In this document: one piece after another, positions 56,202 to 64,000 of the stretch | Numbering within the stretch: position 1 is the stretch's first letter | How the letters are laid out: each line of letters opens with the position of its first letter | Assembly: GCF_013283195.1 (NCBI RefSeq) | Contig: NZ_JABEKT010000002.1 | Coordinates: 434,001-498,000 of the forward strand | Length of the DNA: 64,000 bases | Source: Ensifer adhaerens | Lineage (GTDB): Bacteria; Pseudomonadota; Alphaproteobacteria; Rhizobiales; Rhizobiaceae | Reading direction: 5' to 3' | The notes under the pieces: model-generated | Told to the model about the DNA's origin: nothing | The model's database searches: none | What the model saw: only the letters and a program-made list of their open reading frames with translations | Made by a program: the position numbers and the translations under genes

Positions 56202-56927
56202 TCAGAGCAGCAGCCCGAGGACAATCGCGGCGATGGCTGAGGTCAATATGCCGTTGAGTGCCATGGCCAGGCCCGAAAACGTGCCGGCGATCTCGTTGAC
56301 CTGAAAGGCGCGCGCGGTACCGATGCCGTGTGACGTCAGGCCGGCCGCAAACCCGCGTGCCGCATAATTCTTGATGCGCAGCAGGTTCATCAATGGCGTC
56401 ACGATGATCGCCCCGAGGACGCCGGTGAAGATCACCAGAAGCGCTGTCAGGGCCGGATCGCCACCGAGTTGCTGTGAGATGCCGACGGCGATGCCTGCCG
56501 TTGCCGATTTCGGCGCAAGCGAGATGGCGACGCTGTCGGGTGCGCCGAGCAGGATGGCGACACCGGTCGCACAGACGATCGCCGTCAGGCTGCCGGCGAA
56601 AAGCGCGACGATGACGGGTACGAAGTTCTGCCTGATCAGGGTGCGGTTTCTATAGAGCGGAACGGCCAGCGCCACAGTCGCGGGGCCGAGTGCGAAATGC
56701 ACGAACTGTGCCCCGTCGAAATAGGTCGAATAGGATGTCCCGGTCGCCGCCAGGATCGCGACGACGAGGCCAACGGCAATCAGCACGGGATTGACGATCG
56801 GGTTGAAGCCGCTCCAGGCGGCCAGTCTTTGAGCGGCGATATAGGCACCGATCGTTACCGTCAGCCACAGAAGCGGACTGGTCGAGAGATAGACCCAGAG
56901 TTCGAAAACGCGGCCGCTAGTGTCCAT
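56202..56927 (-). CDS. lrgB: LrgB/CidB-family membrane protein
   Basis: This 241-residue protein of the LrgB family has multiple hydrophobic helices and family segments FALGPATVALAVPLYRNR near 80, PKSATAGIAVGIS near 143 and SHGIGTARAF near 205. With LrgA it forms a membrane system linked in other bacteria to murein hydrolase control or small-acid transport. Its start overlaps lrgA by 11 bases. Confidence 0.92.
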   Translation of the reverse strand: MDTSGRVFELWVYLSTSPLLWLTVTIGAYIAAQRLAAWSGFNPIVNPVLIAVGLVVAILAATGTSYSTYFDGAQFVHFALGPATVALAVPLYRNRTLIRQNFVPVIVALFAGSLTAIVCATGVAILLGAPDSVAISLAPKSATAGIAVGISQQLGGDPALTALLVIFTGVLGAIIVTPLMNLLRIKNYAARGFAAGLTSHGIGTARAFQVNEIAGTFSGLAMALNGILTSAIAAIVLGLLL

Positions 56928-57303
56928 CGCCAGCTCCTTTTGCGCCGAACACTCGGCTGACCAGCAGGAAAGCGCCGACTGTGACCATCAGCGTCACAAC
57001 TGTCGACACGACGACGGCGATGACGATGGTGCCGGCGTAGTCGTAGATCAGCCGGTAGTTCTGCATCACCCCGACGCCAAGCGGCACGAACAGTACGCCG
57101 AGGTTCTTGAGCAGGGTGTCGGCGACGCCGCTGACGCGGGTATGGGCAGCGCCGTCCTCGGACCCCGTTCTTTTATCGGCAAGCCAAAGATAGGCAAGCA
57201 GAAGCACGATGCCGAGTGCCGGAGCAGGCATGCTCAGGTCGAGCGTTCTGACAACGATCTCGCCGATCAGTTGGCAGACCAGTATGACAAACAGTCCTTC
57301 CAT
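56917..57303 (-). CDS. lrgA: LrgA/CidA-family holin-like protein
   Basis: This 128-residue membrane protein has the LrgA pattern MPAPALGIVLLLAYLW near residue 25 and LLKNLGVLFVPLGVGVMQ near 65. ATG 57303 has a TGGAGA site; a GTG one codon earlier is possible. It is coupled to lrgB. Confidence 0.9.
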   Translation of the reverse strand: MEGLFVILVCQLIGEIVVRTLDLSMPAPALGIVLLLAYLWLADKRTGSEDGAAHTRVSGVADTLLKNLGVLFVPLGVGVMQNYRLIYDYAGTIVIAVVVSTVVTLMVTVGAFLLVSRVFGAKGAGDGH

Positions 57304-57320
57304 CACCGTCTCCAGCGGGT

Positions 57321-57339
57321 CCGCGGGGAGACCCCGCGG
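57321..57339 (-). other. Hairpin between the NCS2 permease gene and lrgA
   Basis: CCGCGGGG-AGA-CCCCGCGG is a perfect 8-bp stem. It lies after the permease stop (57415) and only about 18 bases before the lrgA ATG, so it may be a terminator or a 5'-leader structure. No T-tract is present. Confidence 0.45.
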
Positions 57340-57414
57340 CGCATTCGTCGCATCAATTTGTGCTTCGTAGCTGAAATCCTTCCGTGATGCCTACCGCATA
57401 ATTCGTGACGCGCT

Positions 57415-58902
57415 TCAGTGATGAACTGCGGCGACCGGTACCTCGTTGCCGTCGCGGTCGAAGAGCTTGCCGTCGCGATAGTGGTCGCCGTCGCGCAGGG
57501 CGGAAATGTCCTGGTAGCGGATGATGCGCTCCGTGCCGGCCACGAACACCGACTGTTGATCGGAGTTGCCAGCCTTGAAGTGGTTGAAGAGCAGATTGAG
57601 CGAGATCGCCATGATCGCCGACGAGCTGATGCCGGAGTGGAAGATGGTCTCGAACCAGGCCGGGAAGTGATCGTAGAAATGCGGTGCCGCGATCGGGATC
57701 ATGCCGAAGCCGATCGATGTGGCGACGATGACAAGGTTCATGTTGTTGTGGTAATCGACCTTGGAGAGCGAGCGAATGCCGCTTGCCGCCACCGTGCCGA
57801 ACAGCACGACGCCGGCGCCGCCCAGCACCGCAGGGGGAACGGCCGCGATCACCCGACCCATGACCGGAAGGATGCCGAGCGTCACCAGGATGAGGCCGCC
57901 GGTGGCAACGGCATAGCGGCTCTTGATGCCGGTGACCGCCACGAGGCCGACGTTCTGGGCAAAGGCGCTCTGGGTGAACGAGCCGAAGATGGGGGCAAAC
58001 AGGCTCGATATCATGTCGGCGCGCAGGCCGTCGCCGAGCCGCTTGGAATCGACCTTGGTGCCGATGATCTCGCCGACGGCCAGAATGTCCGCCGATGTCT
58101 CGACCAGGATCACCAGCAGCACGATGAACATCGAGATGATCGCGGCGGCCGTGAACACCGGTGCGCCGAAATGAAAGGGCGAGGGGAACGCGAGCATCGG
58201 ACCTTCGGCGACCTTGGAAAAATCGGTCATCCCAAACGCAAGCGCAATCAGCGTGCCGATGACCATGGCAAGCAGGATCGACAGGCGTGAAATGCTGGAG
58301 CTGCCGACCTTGCTCAGAAGCAGGACCGTGAGCAAGGTCACGGCCGCCAGACCGATATTGCTGACGCTGCCGAAATCCGGCGCGGTCGGATTGCCGCCCA
58401 TGGCCCAGCGCGCGGCGACCGGCATCAGGGTGAGGCCGATGGTGGTGATGACGATGCCGGTGACGAGCGGCGGAAAGAACCTTGTAATGCGCGAAAAGAT
58501 CGGGGTGATGGCGAGGCCGACGAGCGAGGCCACCATCACGGCACCCATGACCGCCGGCAATCCGCCGCCTTCGCGGCTGGTGACGATCGCCACCATGGTG
58601 GCGACACCGGCGAACGAGACGCCCTGAACCAGCGGCAGCTGACAGCCGAAGAACGGGATGCCGATGGTTTGCAGGATGGTCGCGAGGCCGCCGGCAAACA
58701 GCGACGCGGTGATCAGAAGGCCAATATCGGCCGGTGACAGGCCGGCGGCCTGGCCGATGATCAGCGGGACGGCGACGATGCCGCCATACATGGTAAGCAC
58801 GTGCTGAAGGCCGTAGACGAGGTTCGCGCCCGCGCCCAGGCGCTTGTCCTCCGGCCGCTCGATCGTCTGTTCGATGTGATCGTTTCGATGCGAAACATCC
58901 AT
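57415..58902 (-). CDS. NCS2 xanthine/uracil-type nucleobase permease
   Basis: This 495-residue membrane protein of the NCS2 family has FAGGLATILQTIG near 67 and the NAT signature-like QSAFAQNVGLVAVTGIKSRYA near 318. The residues suggest a purine (xanthine/urate) branch, but the substrate is not certain. GGAGGAGA precedes the ATG. An overlapping longer opposite-frame ORF is a shadow. Confidence 0.88.
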   Translation of the reverse strand: MDVSHRNDHIEQTIERPEDKRLGAGANLVYGLQHVLTMYGGIVAVPLIIGQAAGLSPADIGLLITASLFAGGLATILQTIGIPFFGCQLPLVQGVSFAGVATMVAIVTSREGGGLPAVMGAVMVASLVGLAITPIFSRITRFFPPLVTGIVITTIGLTLMPVAARWAMGGNPTAPDFGSVSNIGLAAVTLLTVLLLSKVGSSSISRLSILLAMVIGTLIALAFGMTDFSKVAEGPMLAFPSPFHFGAPVFTAAAIISMFIVLLVILVETSADILAVGEIIGTKVDSKRLGDGLRADMISSLFAPIFGSFTQSAFAQNVGLVAVTGIKSRYAVATGGLILVTLGILPVMGRVIAAVPPAVLGGAGVVLFGTVAASGIRSLSKVDYHNNMNLVIVATSIGFGMIPIAAPHFYDHFPAWFETIFHSGISSSAIMAISLNLLFNHFKAGNSDQQSVFVAGTERIIRYQDISALRDGDHYRDGKLFDRDGNEVPVAAVHH

Positions 58903-59090
58903 GCGTCTCCTCCCAGATGCGTGTGCTGTCTAATCTGCGCGTCTCCTCAAACGCGATGCCGGAACTATAGGCCGAGATCTTCGGCACCATTGCATGCGGG
59001 TGATTTGAAGTTGTTTTCGGTTTGTGGACGGTAATGCCTTCTGGCCGGATCGCCGCGAAAGAGGCCACGGCCGCGGGCTAGATGGTGCCT

Positions 59091-60089
59091 TTATCGCGAT
59101 GCCGCCTGCACCACGGTGACGGCAATCATGTGGAAGACGTCGTCTGCCGTGCAGCCACGGGACAGATCGTTGGCGGGCTTGGCGAGCCCTTGGAGAACCG
59201 GGCCGATGGCAGTCGCGCCGCCGATGCGCTGGGCGATCTTGTAGCCGATGTTGGCGGCATCGAGATTGGGAAAGACGAAAACGTTTGCCTGCCCGTGCAG
59301 CGCCGAATTGGGTGCCTTGGAGGACGATACGGCTTCAACGAAGGCGCTGTCGAACTGCAATTCCCCGTCGATCAGCAGGTCGGGCTGGGCGGCCCGAGCA
59401 ATGTTCGTCGCCTCGACCACCTTTGAAACGCGATCGTGGGCGGCACTGCCATTGGTCGAAAAGGAAAGCATCGCGACCTTGGCCCGATCCCCCAGAAGCG
59501 ACTGATAGGACTGTGCCGACATGCGGGCGATATCGGCAAGGCCGGCGGCGTCCGGGTCGACGACGAGGCCGCAGTCGGAAAAGACGAAGGCGCCCTTCTT
59601 CGCATGGTGGGGCTGGCACAGCATCATCAGGAAGAAACTGGAGACGAGGCCGGCATCCGGCGCGCGACCGATCACTTGTAGTGCGGTGCGCACCGTGTCG
59701 GCGGTGGTTGCCACCGCCCCGCCGATGGTGCCGTCCGCCTCGTCCTCGCGTACCATCATGGCGGCAAAGACCAAATCCTCGCGCACGGCCTTCTCTGCGG
59801 CCTCTCGGTCGACGCCCTTGCTCCGGCGCAGTTCGTGGTACCGGAAGGCAAACCGCTCTGTCAGCGCTGACGTTGCCGGGTCTTCGATCCGGACGTCTTG
59901 CTTCTCGCCGCCGTGATCGCGCAGGTGTTCGCCGACGATCTCGCGCCGCCCGATCAGCGTGATCTCGGCAAGGCCTTCGGCGCGGGCGCGCAGGGCGGCT
60001 GCCACCACGCGCCCATCCTCGCCCTCGGCAAGCACGATATGGCGCGGCGCTTTTCTTGCGGTTTCGATGATCTTGTCGAGCGGTTTCAT
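59091..60089 (-). CDS. pta: Phosphate acetyltransferase
   Basis: Pta converts acetyl phosphate and CoA to acetyl-CoA. The 332-residue protein has ARKAPRHIVLAEGEDGRVV at the start, IGGAVATTADTVRTALQVIG near 120 and the C-terminal VFPNLDAANIGYKIAQRIGG signature. In this operon it uses acetyl phosphate made by Xsc. Its ATG overlaps the exporter stop by one base (TGATG). Confidence 0.95.
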   Translation of the reverse strand: MKPLDKIIETARKAPRHIVLAEGEDGRVVAAALRARAEGLAEITLIGRREIVGEHLRDHGGEKQDVRIEDPATSALTERFAFRYHELRRSKGVDREAAEKAVREDLVFAAMMVREDEADGTIGGAVATTADTVRTALQVIGRAPDAGLVSSFFLMMLCQPHHAKKGAFVFSDCGLVVDPDAAGLADIARMSAQSYQSLLGDRAKVAMLSFSTNGSAAHDRVSKVVEATNIARAAQPDLLIDGELQFDSAFVEAVSSSKAPNSALHGQANVFVFPNLDAANIGYKIAQRIGGATAIGPVLQGLAKPANDLSRGCTADDVFHMIAVTVVQAASR

Positions 60090-61126
60090 CAGAGGTGCCC
60101 CAGATAATGCATGCCAGCGAGAATGAAGACGCCGAGGAAGATGGTTTCGGCGACGATCAGTGCGACCGCGTCGCCGCCGACATCGAGCACGCGGCGCAGC
60201 GACGTCTTCATGCCGACGGCGACGATGCCCGCCAGCAGCGACCAGCGCGACGCCTCCATGCCGAGCTCGGCGACGGCAGCCGGCACCATCCCGACGGAGT
60301 TCGTGGCGGCAAGGATCAGGAAGGCGACGACGAAGCCGGGCAGCAGGGGTGGGCGCTTGCCTGCCTCGACACCTTCCTGGGGAACGTTTCGAAGCGCGAT
60401 GGAGAAGATGAGGACGACGGGCGCCAGCATCGTCACGCGGATGAGCTTGACGAGCGTCGCCGTCTCGCCGGCCTCTGGCGACACCGAGAAACCGGCCCCG
60501 ACAACCTGGGCCACGTCATGAATGGTGCCGCCGAAGAAGATGCCGGTGCCGCGGGCGTCAAGCCCCAGAGCTTGGGCGAGAATGGGATAACCGATCATCG
60601 CCAGCGTGCTCAGAACCGTCACCGACAGCACGGTGAAGATCAGGTTGCGCTCGGAGAACTCGTTTTTCGGCAGGACGGCGGCGATTGCCATCGCGGCGGA
60701 TGCACCGCAGATCGCCACAGCGCCGCTGGTCAGAAGCGCAAGCCGCCAGCCCCTGCCAAGGACCTTGGCAGCCGCCAGCCCGAACAGGATAGTCGCGGCG
60801 ATCGCGGCGACCAGGAGGAAAATGGTGCCGCTACCGAGCCCGATCAGAAGGTCGACACTGATGCGCATGCCGAGCAGGGCGACGCCGATCCTGAGGATCA
60901 TCTTTGCCGATAGTTCGATGCCGGCGACGCAGCGGCCTTCCTCGGAGAGAAAATGAAAGGCGATGCCGAGCAGCAGCGCCATCAGCATGGCGGGCGCGCC
61001 ATAGTGATCCGACAGGAACTGCGCCGCCATGGCGACGGCCGCCGTCACCAGGAGGCCGGGACCATAAGTCGACAGGGCTTCAGGCAGCCATTGAAACCGT
61101 CGGGTCGTTTCGGATACCGCATTCAT
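60089..61126 (-). CDS. YeiH-family putative sulfite/sulfate exporter
   Basis: This 345-residue membrane protein of the UPF0324/YeiH family has LRIGVALLGMRISVDLL near 80, SGAVAICGASAAMAIA near 132 and the FFGGTIHDVAQVVGAG stretch near 195. Between xsc and pta it most likely exports the sulfite released from sulfoacetaldehyde, as proposed for such genes (TauZ/CuyZ). ATG 61126 has a GGGAAA site. Confidence 0.88.
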   Translation of the reverse strand: MNAVSETTRRFQWLPEALSTYGPGLLVTAAVAMAAQFLSDHYGAPAMLMALLLGIAFHFLSEEGRCVAGIELSAKMILRIGVALLGMRISVDLLIGLGSGTIFLLVAAIAATILFGLAAAKVLGRGWRLALLTSGAVAICGASAAMAIAAVLPKNEFSERNLIFTVLSVTVLSTLAMIGYPILAQALGLDARGTGIFFGGTIHDVAQVVGAGFSVSPEAGETATLVKLIRVTMLAPVVLIFSIALRNVPQEGVEAGKRPPLLPGFVVAFLILAATNSVGMVPAAVAELGMEASRWSLLAGIVAVGMKTSLRRVLDVGGDAVALIVAETIFLGVFILAGMHYLGHL

Positions 61127-61201
61127 GTCAAATTTCCCGTCCGAGAATACCAAATTGGAGCCCATGCCCGGCGACATCAGCAGCCGGGCATGGGGTGGAT
61201 G

Positions 61202-62977
61202 TCAGACGTGCTGCTGCGGCCGCATGTCGGAGCGCTCGATGCCGGCGACCTGCACCGGCTTCTTCATCGCATCGCGGCGGAAGGGCTCGCCCAGCTCCTG
61301 ATTGAGGATGACCTCGACGAATGTCGTCACGCCCTTTGCCTGGTCCTGCAACGCCTGCTGCAGGGCGGCGGTCAGATCGACTTGCGTGTCGACCGTCACG
61401 CCCTTCAGGCCGCAACCGTCGGCTACCTTGGCGTAGCTGAGGTTGGGGTTGAGCTCGGTGCCGACAAAATTGTTGTCGTACCAGAGCGTCGTGTTGCGCT
61501 TCTCGGCTCCCCACTGGAAATTCCGGAAGATCACCATGGTGATCGGCGGCCAGCCGGCGCGGCCGATGGAGGTCATCTCGTTCATCGAAATGCCGAAGGC
61601 GCCGTCGCCGGCAAAGCCGACCACCGGCACATCGGGGCAACCGATCTTGGCGCCGACGATCGACGGGAAGCCGTAGCCGCAGGGGCCGAACATGCCGGGC
61701 GCCAGGTATTTCCGGCCCTGCTCAAAGCTCGGATAGGCGTTGCCGATGGCACAGTTGTTGCCGATGTCGGTCGAGATGATCGCGTCCTTGGGCAGCGCCG
61801 CCTGGATCGCCCGCCATGCCTGGCGCGGCGACATGCGGTCGCTCTCCCGGCGACGTGCCGAGGCATTCCATTCGGTGCCCGGATCGTCGTCCTCATGGTC
61901 CATCGACGACAGCTGCTGCAGCCAGGCCGAGCGGGTGGTGTGGATGAGTGCCTTGCGCTCCTCGCGGCCGCTGTCGCCGGCCGTGGGCGACAGCTGCTCA
62001 AGGATCTGGCTTGCCACCTGCTTGGCGTCGCCGCAGATGCCGACGGTCACTTTCTTGGTGAGCCCTATGCGATCGGAGTTGATGTCGACCTGGATGATCG
62101 CGGCGTTCTTCGGCCAATAGTCGATGCCGTAGCCTGGAAGCGTCGAGAACGGGTTGAGGCGGGTGCCGAGTGCGAGCACGACATCGGCCTTTGCGATCAG
62201 TTCCATTGCCGCCTTGGAGCCGTTGTAGCCGAGCGGGCCGGCCGCCAGGCGATGGCCGCCGGGAAAGGCGTCGTTGTGCTGATAGCCGCAGCAAACCGGC
62301 GCATCGAGCCGCTCGGCAAGCGCAATCGATTCCGCAATCGCGCCGCCGATGACCACGCCGGCACCATTGAGAATGACGGGGAACTTTGCTTCCGACAGCA
62401 GTCTCGCCGCCTCGGAAATCGCCTGCTTGCCGCCGGAGGGACGCTCCAGCCGGACGATGCTCGGCAGTTCGACGTCGATCACCTGCGTCCAGTAATCGCG
62501 CGGAATGTTGATCTGCGCCGGGGCGCAGCCGCGCCAGGCCTTTTCGATGACCCGGTTGAGCACTTCGGGAACGCGGCTCGCGTCGCGCACCTCTTCCTGG
62601 TAGCAGACCATTTCCTCGAACAGCGCCATCTGGTCGACTTCCTGGAAGCCGCCCTGGCCGATCGTCTTGTTGGCCGCCTGCGGCGTGACCAGAAGCATCG
62701 GCGTGTGGTTCCAGTAGGCGGTCTTGACCGCGGTCACGAAGCCGGTGACGCCAGGGCCGTTCTGGGCGATCGCCATCGACATGTTGCCGGTGACGCGGGT
62801 GTAGCCATCGGCAATCAGCGCGGCGTTGGTTTCATGGGCGCAGTCCCAGAAGGTGATGCCCGCTTTCGGAAAGAGGTCGGAGACCGGCATCATCGCCGAG
62901 CCGATAATCCCGAAGGCGTGTTCGATGCCGTGCATCTGGAGGACTTTGATGAAAGCCTCTTCGGTCGTCATTTTCAT
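61202..62977 (-). CDS. xsc: Sulfoacetaldehyde acetyltransferase
   Basis: Xsc is a thiamine-diphosphate enzyme that splits sulfoacetaldehyde with phosphate into acetyl phosphate and sulfite. The 591-residue chain has the Xsc-type start MTTEEAFIKVLQMHGIEHAF and IGSAMMPVSDLFP. The ThDP motif GDGAFGISMNEM ends with FRNFQWGAEKRN near 470-505. An AGGAAACAG site precedes the ATG. It is followed by the exporter and pta, the classic taurine-catabolism set. Confidence 0.96.
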   Translation of the reverse strand: MKMTTEEAFIKVLQMHGIEHAFGIIGSAMMPVSDLFPKAGITFWDCAHETNAALIADGYTRVTGNMSMAIAQNGPGVTGFVTAVKTAYWNHTPMLLVTPQAANKTIGQGGFQEVDQMALFEEMVCYQEEVRDASRVPEVLNRVIEKAWRGCAPAQINIPRDYWTQVIDVELPSIVRLERPSGGKQAISEAARLLSEAKFPVILNGAGVVIGGAIAESIALAERLDAPVCCGYQHNDAFPGGHRLAAGPLGYNGSKAAMELIAKADVVLALGTRLNPFSTLPGYGIDYWPKNAAIIQVDINSDRIGLTKKVTVGICGDAKQVASQILEQLSPTAGDSGREERKALIHTTRSAWLQQLSSMDHEDDDPGTEWNASARRRESDRMSPRQAWRAIQAALPKDAIISTDIGNNCAIGNAYPSFEQGRKYLAPGMFGPCGYGFPSIVGAKIGCPDVPVVGFAGDGAFGISMNEMTSIGRAGWPPITMVIFRNFQWGAEKRNTTLWYDNNFVGTELNPNLSYAKVADGCGLKGVTVDTQVDLTAALQQALQDQAKGVTTFVEVILNQELGEPFRRDAMKKPVQVAGIERSDMRPQQHV

Positions 62978-63019
62978 TGTCTGTTTCCTTTCATGTTGAG
63001 TTTGGGGCCGACCGAGCGG

Positions 63020-64000
63020 CTAGAGGATTTCGTCCTTGAGGTAGTACCAGCGGTACATCCCCCACTGGCCGATGCGCCGGAACGGCGTCAGCAGCCCGTG
63101 GCTGGGAAGAGGAGAGGTGAAGATCGGCAGGTCGAGGGTGCCGCCTTTGCCGGCGACCATCTGCGCCATGCGTCGTCCGGCCTGGGCCGAGTACATGACG
63201 CCGTTGCCGCCATAGCCCATGGCGTAGAACAGCGCCTGTTTCGGATCCGGGCGAAAGATGCGCGGCATCATGTCGTGGCTGACATCGACCCAGCCCCACC
63301 AGGAGTAGTCGACCTTGATGCCGGTTAGCACCGGGAACTTGCGGTAGAGGCCTTCCAGCAGCCGGTCGAGGTGTTTCGGGTTGACCGCATCGGTGCCGGT
63401 GATCGCGCTGCGGCTGCCGATCTGCACGCGTCCATCCGGCAGCAGCCGGTAGTAGTGCCGCAGCGTGCGCGTGTCGGTGAGCGGGATGTGCGTCTGAAAG
63501 TTCAGCGCTGATCGTTCCTCGTCGGTGAGCACGCGGGTGACGATCGAGTTCGAGAGGATCGGCATCAGCCGGTGCTTCGTCAGCGGATGCAGGCCGGGTG
63601 AGGTATAGCCGGCCGTCGCGAAGCAGACGGCCCTTGCCCGAACGATGCCGCCGGGGGTGCGAAGGTGGAAGACATTGCCCTTCTGAGTGCAGGCGAGGAC
63701 CGGGCTCGAGGTATGAACGCGGGCGCCGAGCTTTCGCGCGAGAGTGAGGTAGCCGAAGGCGAGCTTGGCCGCGTGGATGCCCATGCCGTCGGGCTCGTAA
63801 AGCGCGCCGACCGCTTCGTTGTCTCGGACGAAATCGCGATGGATCTCGTCGCGGCCGAGGATGCGGGTGCGGTAGCCGAAGACATCATTGAGCACCCAGG
63901 ATTCCGCCTCCAGTGACGGCATCACCTTGTTGCGATGGGCGATATAGAGGTGTCCGCCGTCCTGCGGGTCGCAGGCGATCTCCGGCGAGCGGATGAGGTC
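63020..64000 (-). CDS. tauY: FAD-dependent oxidoreductase, taurine dehydrogenase large-subunit-like (5' part outside window)
   Basis: The frame runs leftwards from the window edge; the N-terminal FAD-binding part is cut off, so about 327 C-terminal residues are seen. The DAO-type pattern GYTSPGLHPL, YYRLLPDGRVQIGSRS and FYAMGYGGNGVMYSAQAG is present. It precedes xsc by 42 bases, so taurine dehydrogenase TauY, which makes sulfoacetaldehyde, is the natural reading. A Met near 63922 is internal, not the start, because the conserved frame continues (DGGHLYIAHRNKV). Confidence 0.8.
   Translation of the reverse strand, partial: DLIRSPEIACDPQDGGHLYIAHRNKVMPSLEAESWVLNDVFGYRTRILGRDEIHRDFVRDNEAVGALYEPDGMGIHAAKLAFGYLTLARKLGARVHTSSPVLACTQKGNVFHLRTPGGIVRARAVCFATAGYTSPGLHPLTKHRLMPILSNSIVTRVLTDEERSALNFQTHIPLTDTRTLRHYYRLLPDGRVQIGSRSAITGTDAVNPKHLDRLLEGLYRKFPVLTGIKVDYSWWGWVDVSHDMMPRIFRPDPKQALFYAMGYGGNGVMYSAQAGRRMAQMVAGKGGTLDLPIFTSPLPSHGLLTPFRRIGQWGMYRWYYLKDEIL

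Noticed and set aside
57353..59068. 571-codon minus-strand frame overlapping the NCS2 permease
   Set aside because: Arg/His-rich composition typical of an out-of-frame reading; the overlapping 495-residue frame has the NCS2 motifs and a ribosome-binding site.
60953..63328. 791-codon + strand frame
   Set aside because: It is the reverse-strand shadow of xsc and neighbours, with no recognisable domain; Xsc motifs on the minus strand are unambiguous.

Overview
The window is high-GC DNA from an alphaproteobacterium, most likely a member of the Rhizobiaceae (Sinorhizobium/Ensifer or a close Rhizobium relative). The evidence is a GAAC-N7-GAAC LexA box of the alphaproteobacterial type, an alpha-galactoside (agp) locus next to a lac locus in the arrangement known from Sinorhizobium meliloti, Rhizobium-type palindromic intergenic repeats (about 45964-46062 and 52243-52394), and a very high density of ABC importers with catabolic enzymes. 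There is no housekeeping backbone, rRNA, tRNA, CRISPR or insertion sequence. A megaplasmid or chromid (pSymB-like) is the natural inference, but replicon type cannot be read from the window.

Layout, left to right. (1) 1-5490: a DeoR-family regulator (cut by the window edge) diverges from a HisN-like phosphatase and an AfuABC/phosphonate-type ABC importer with a fused double-length permease; tandem 19-bp repeats lie between them. (2) 5637-6248: a broken msrB remnant directly before an intact msrA. (3) 6510-9208: a radical-SAM gene translationally coupled to a DUF4130-UdgX fusion gene, preceded by a consensus-like promoter that overlaps a LexA box and places the transcript start essentially on the start codon. 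(4) 9294-19058: catR diverging from catBCA-benABCD-benK-pcaD, a complete benzoate-to-beta-ketoadipate route, with an ATAC-N7-GTAT operator. (5) 19431-29523: agpT, agaL1, agpABCD and agaL2 for alpha-galactoside uptake and hydrolysis. (6) 29737-37356: lacR-lacEFGZ1K, convergent with the agp operon. (7) 37730-45965: a polar amino-acid importer, two polysaccharide-deacetylase-fold hydrolases, an MmgE/PrpD protein, an ArgH-like lyase and a LysR regulator. The last two enzymes match the pairing expected for degradation of iminodisuccinate/EDDS-like aminopolycarboxylates. (8) 46147-53637: a DMT exporter, then a ribose-type ABC importer preceded by a coupled 29-codon leader ORF, with a TIM-barrel isomerase and a Gfo/Idh/MocA oxidoreductase. 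(9) 54004-58902: a lipoprotein hydrolase, two small genes, lrgAB and a xanthine/uracil-type permease. (10) 59091-64000: a taurine/sulfoacetaldehyde operon (tauY-like, xsc, sulfite exporter, pta), cut by the right edge.

The common theme is scavenging: each block pairs an importer with its own enzymes and usually its own regulator. Perfect hairpins recur beside substrate-binding-protein cistrons. The parts most worth following up are the SOS-controlled, apparently leaderless rSAM-UdgX operon, the aminopolycarboxylate-like cluster, and the coupled leader peptide before the ribose-type transporter.
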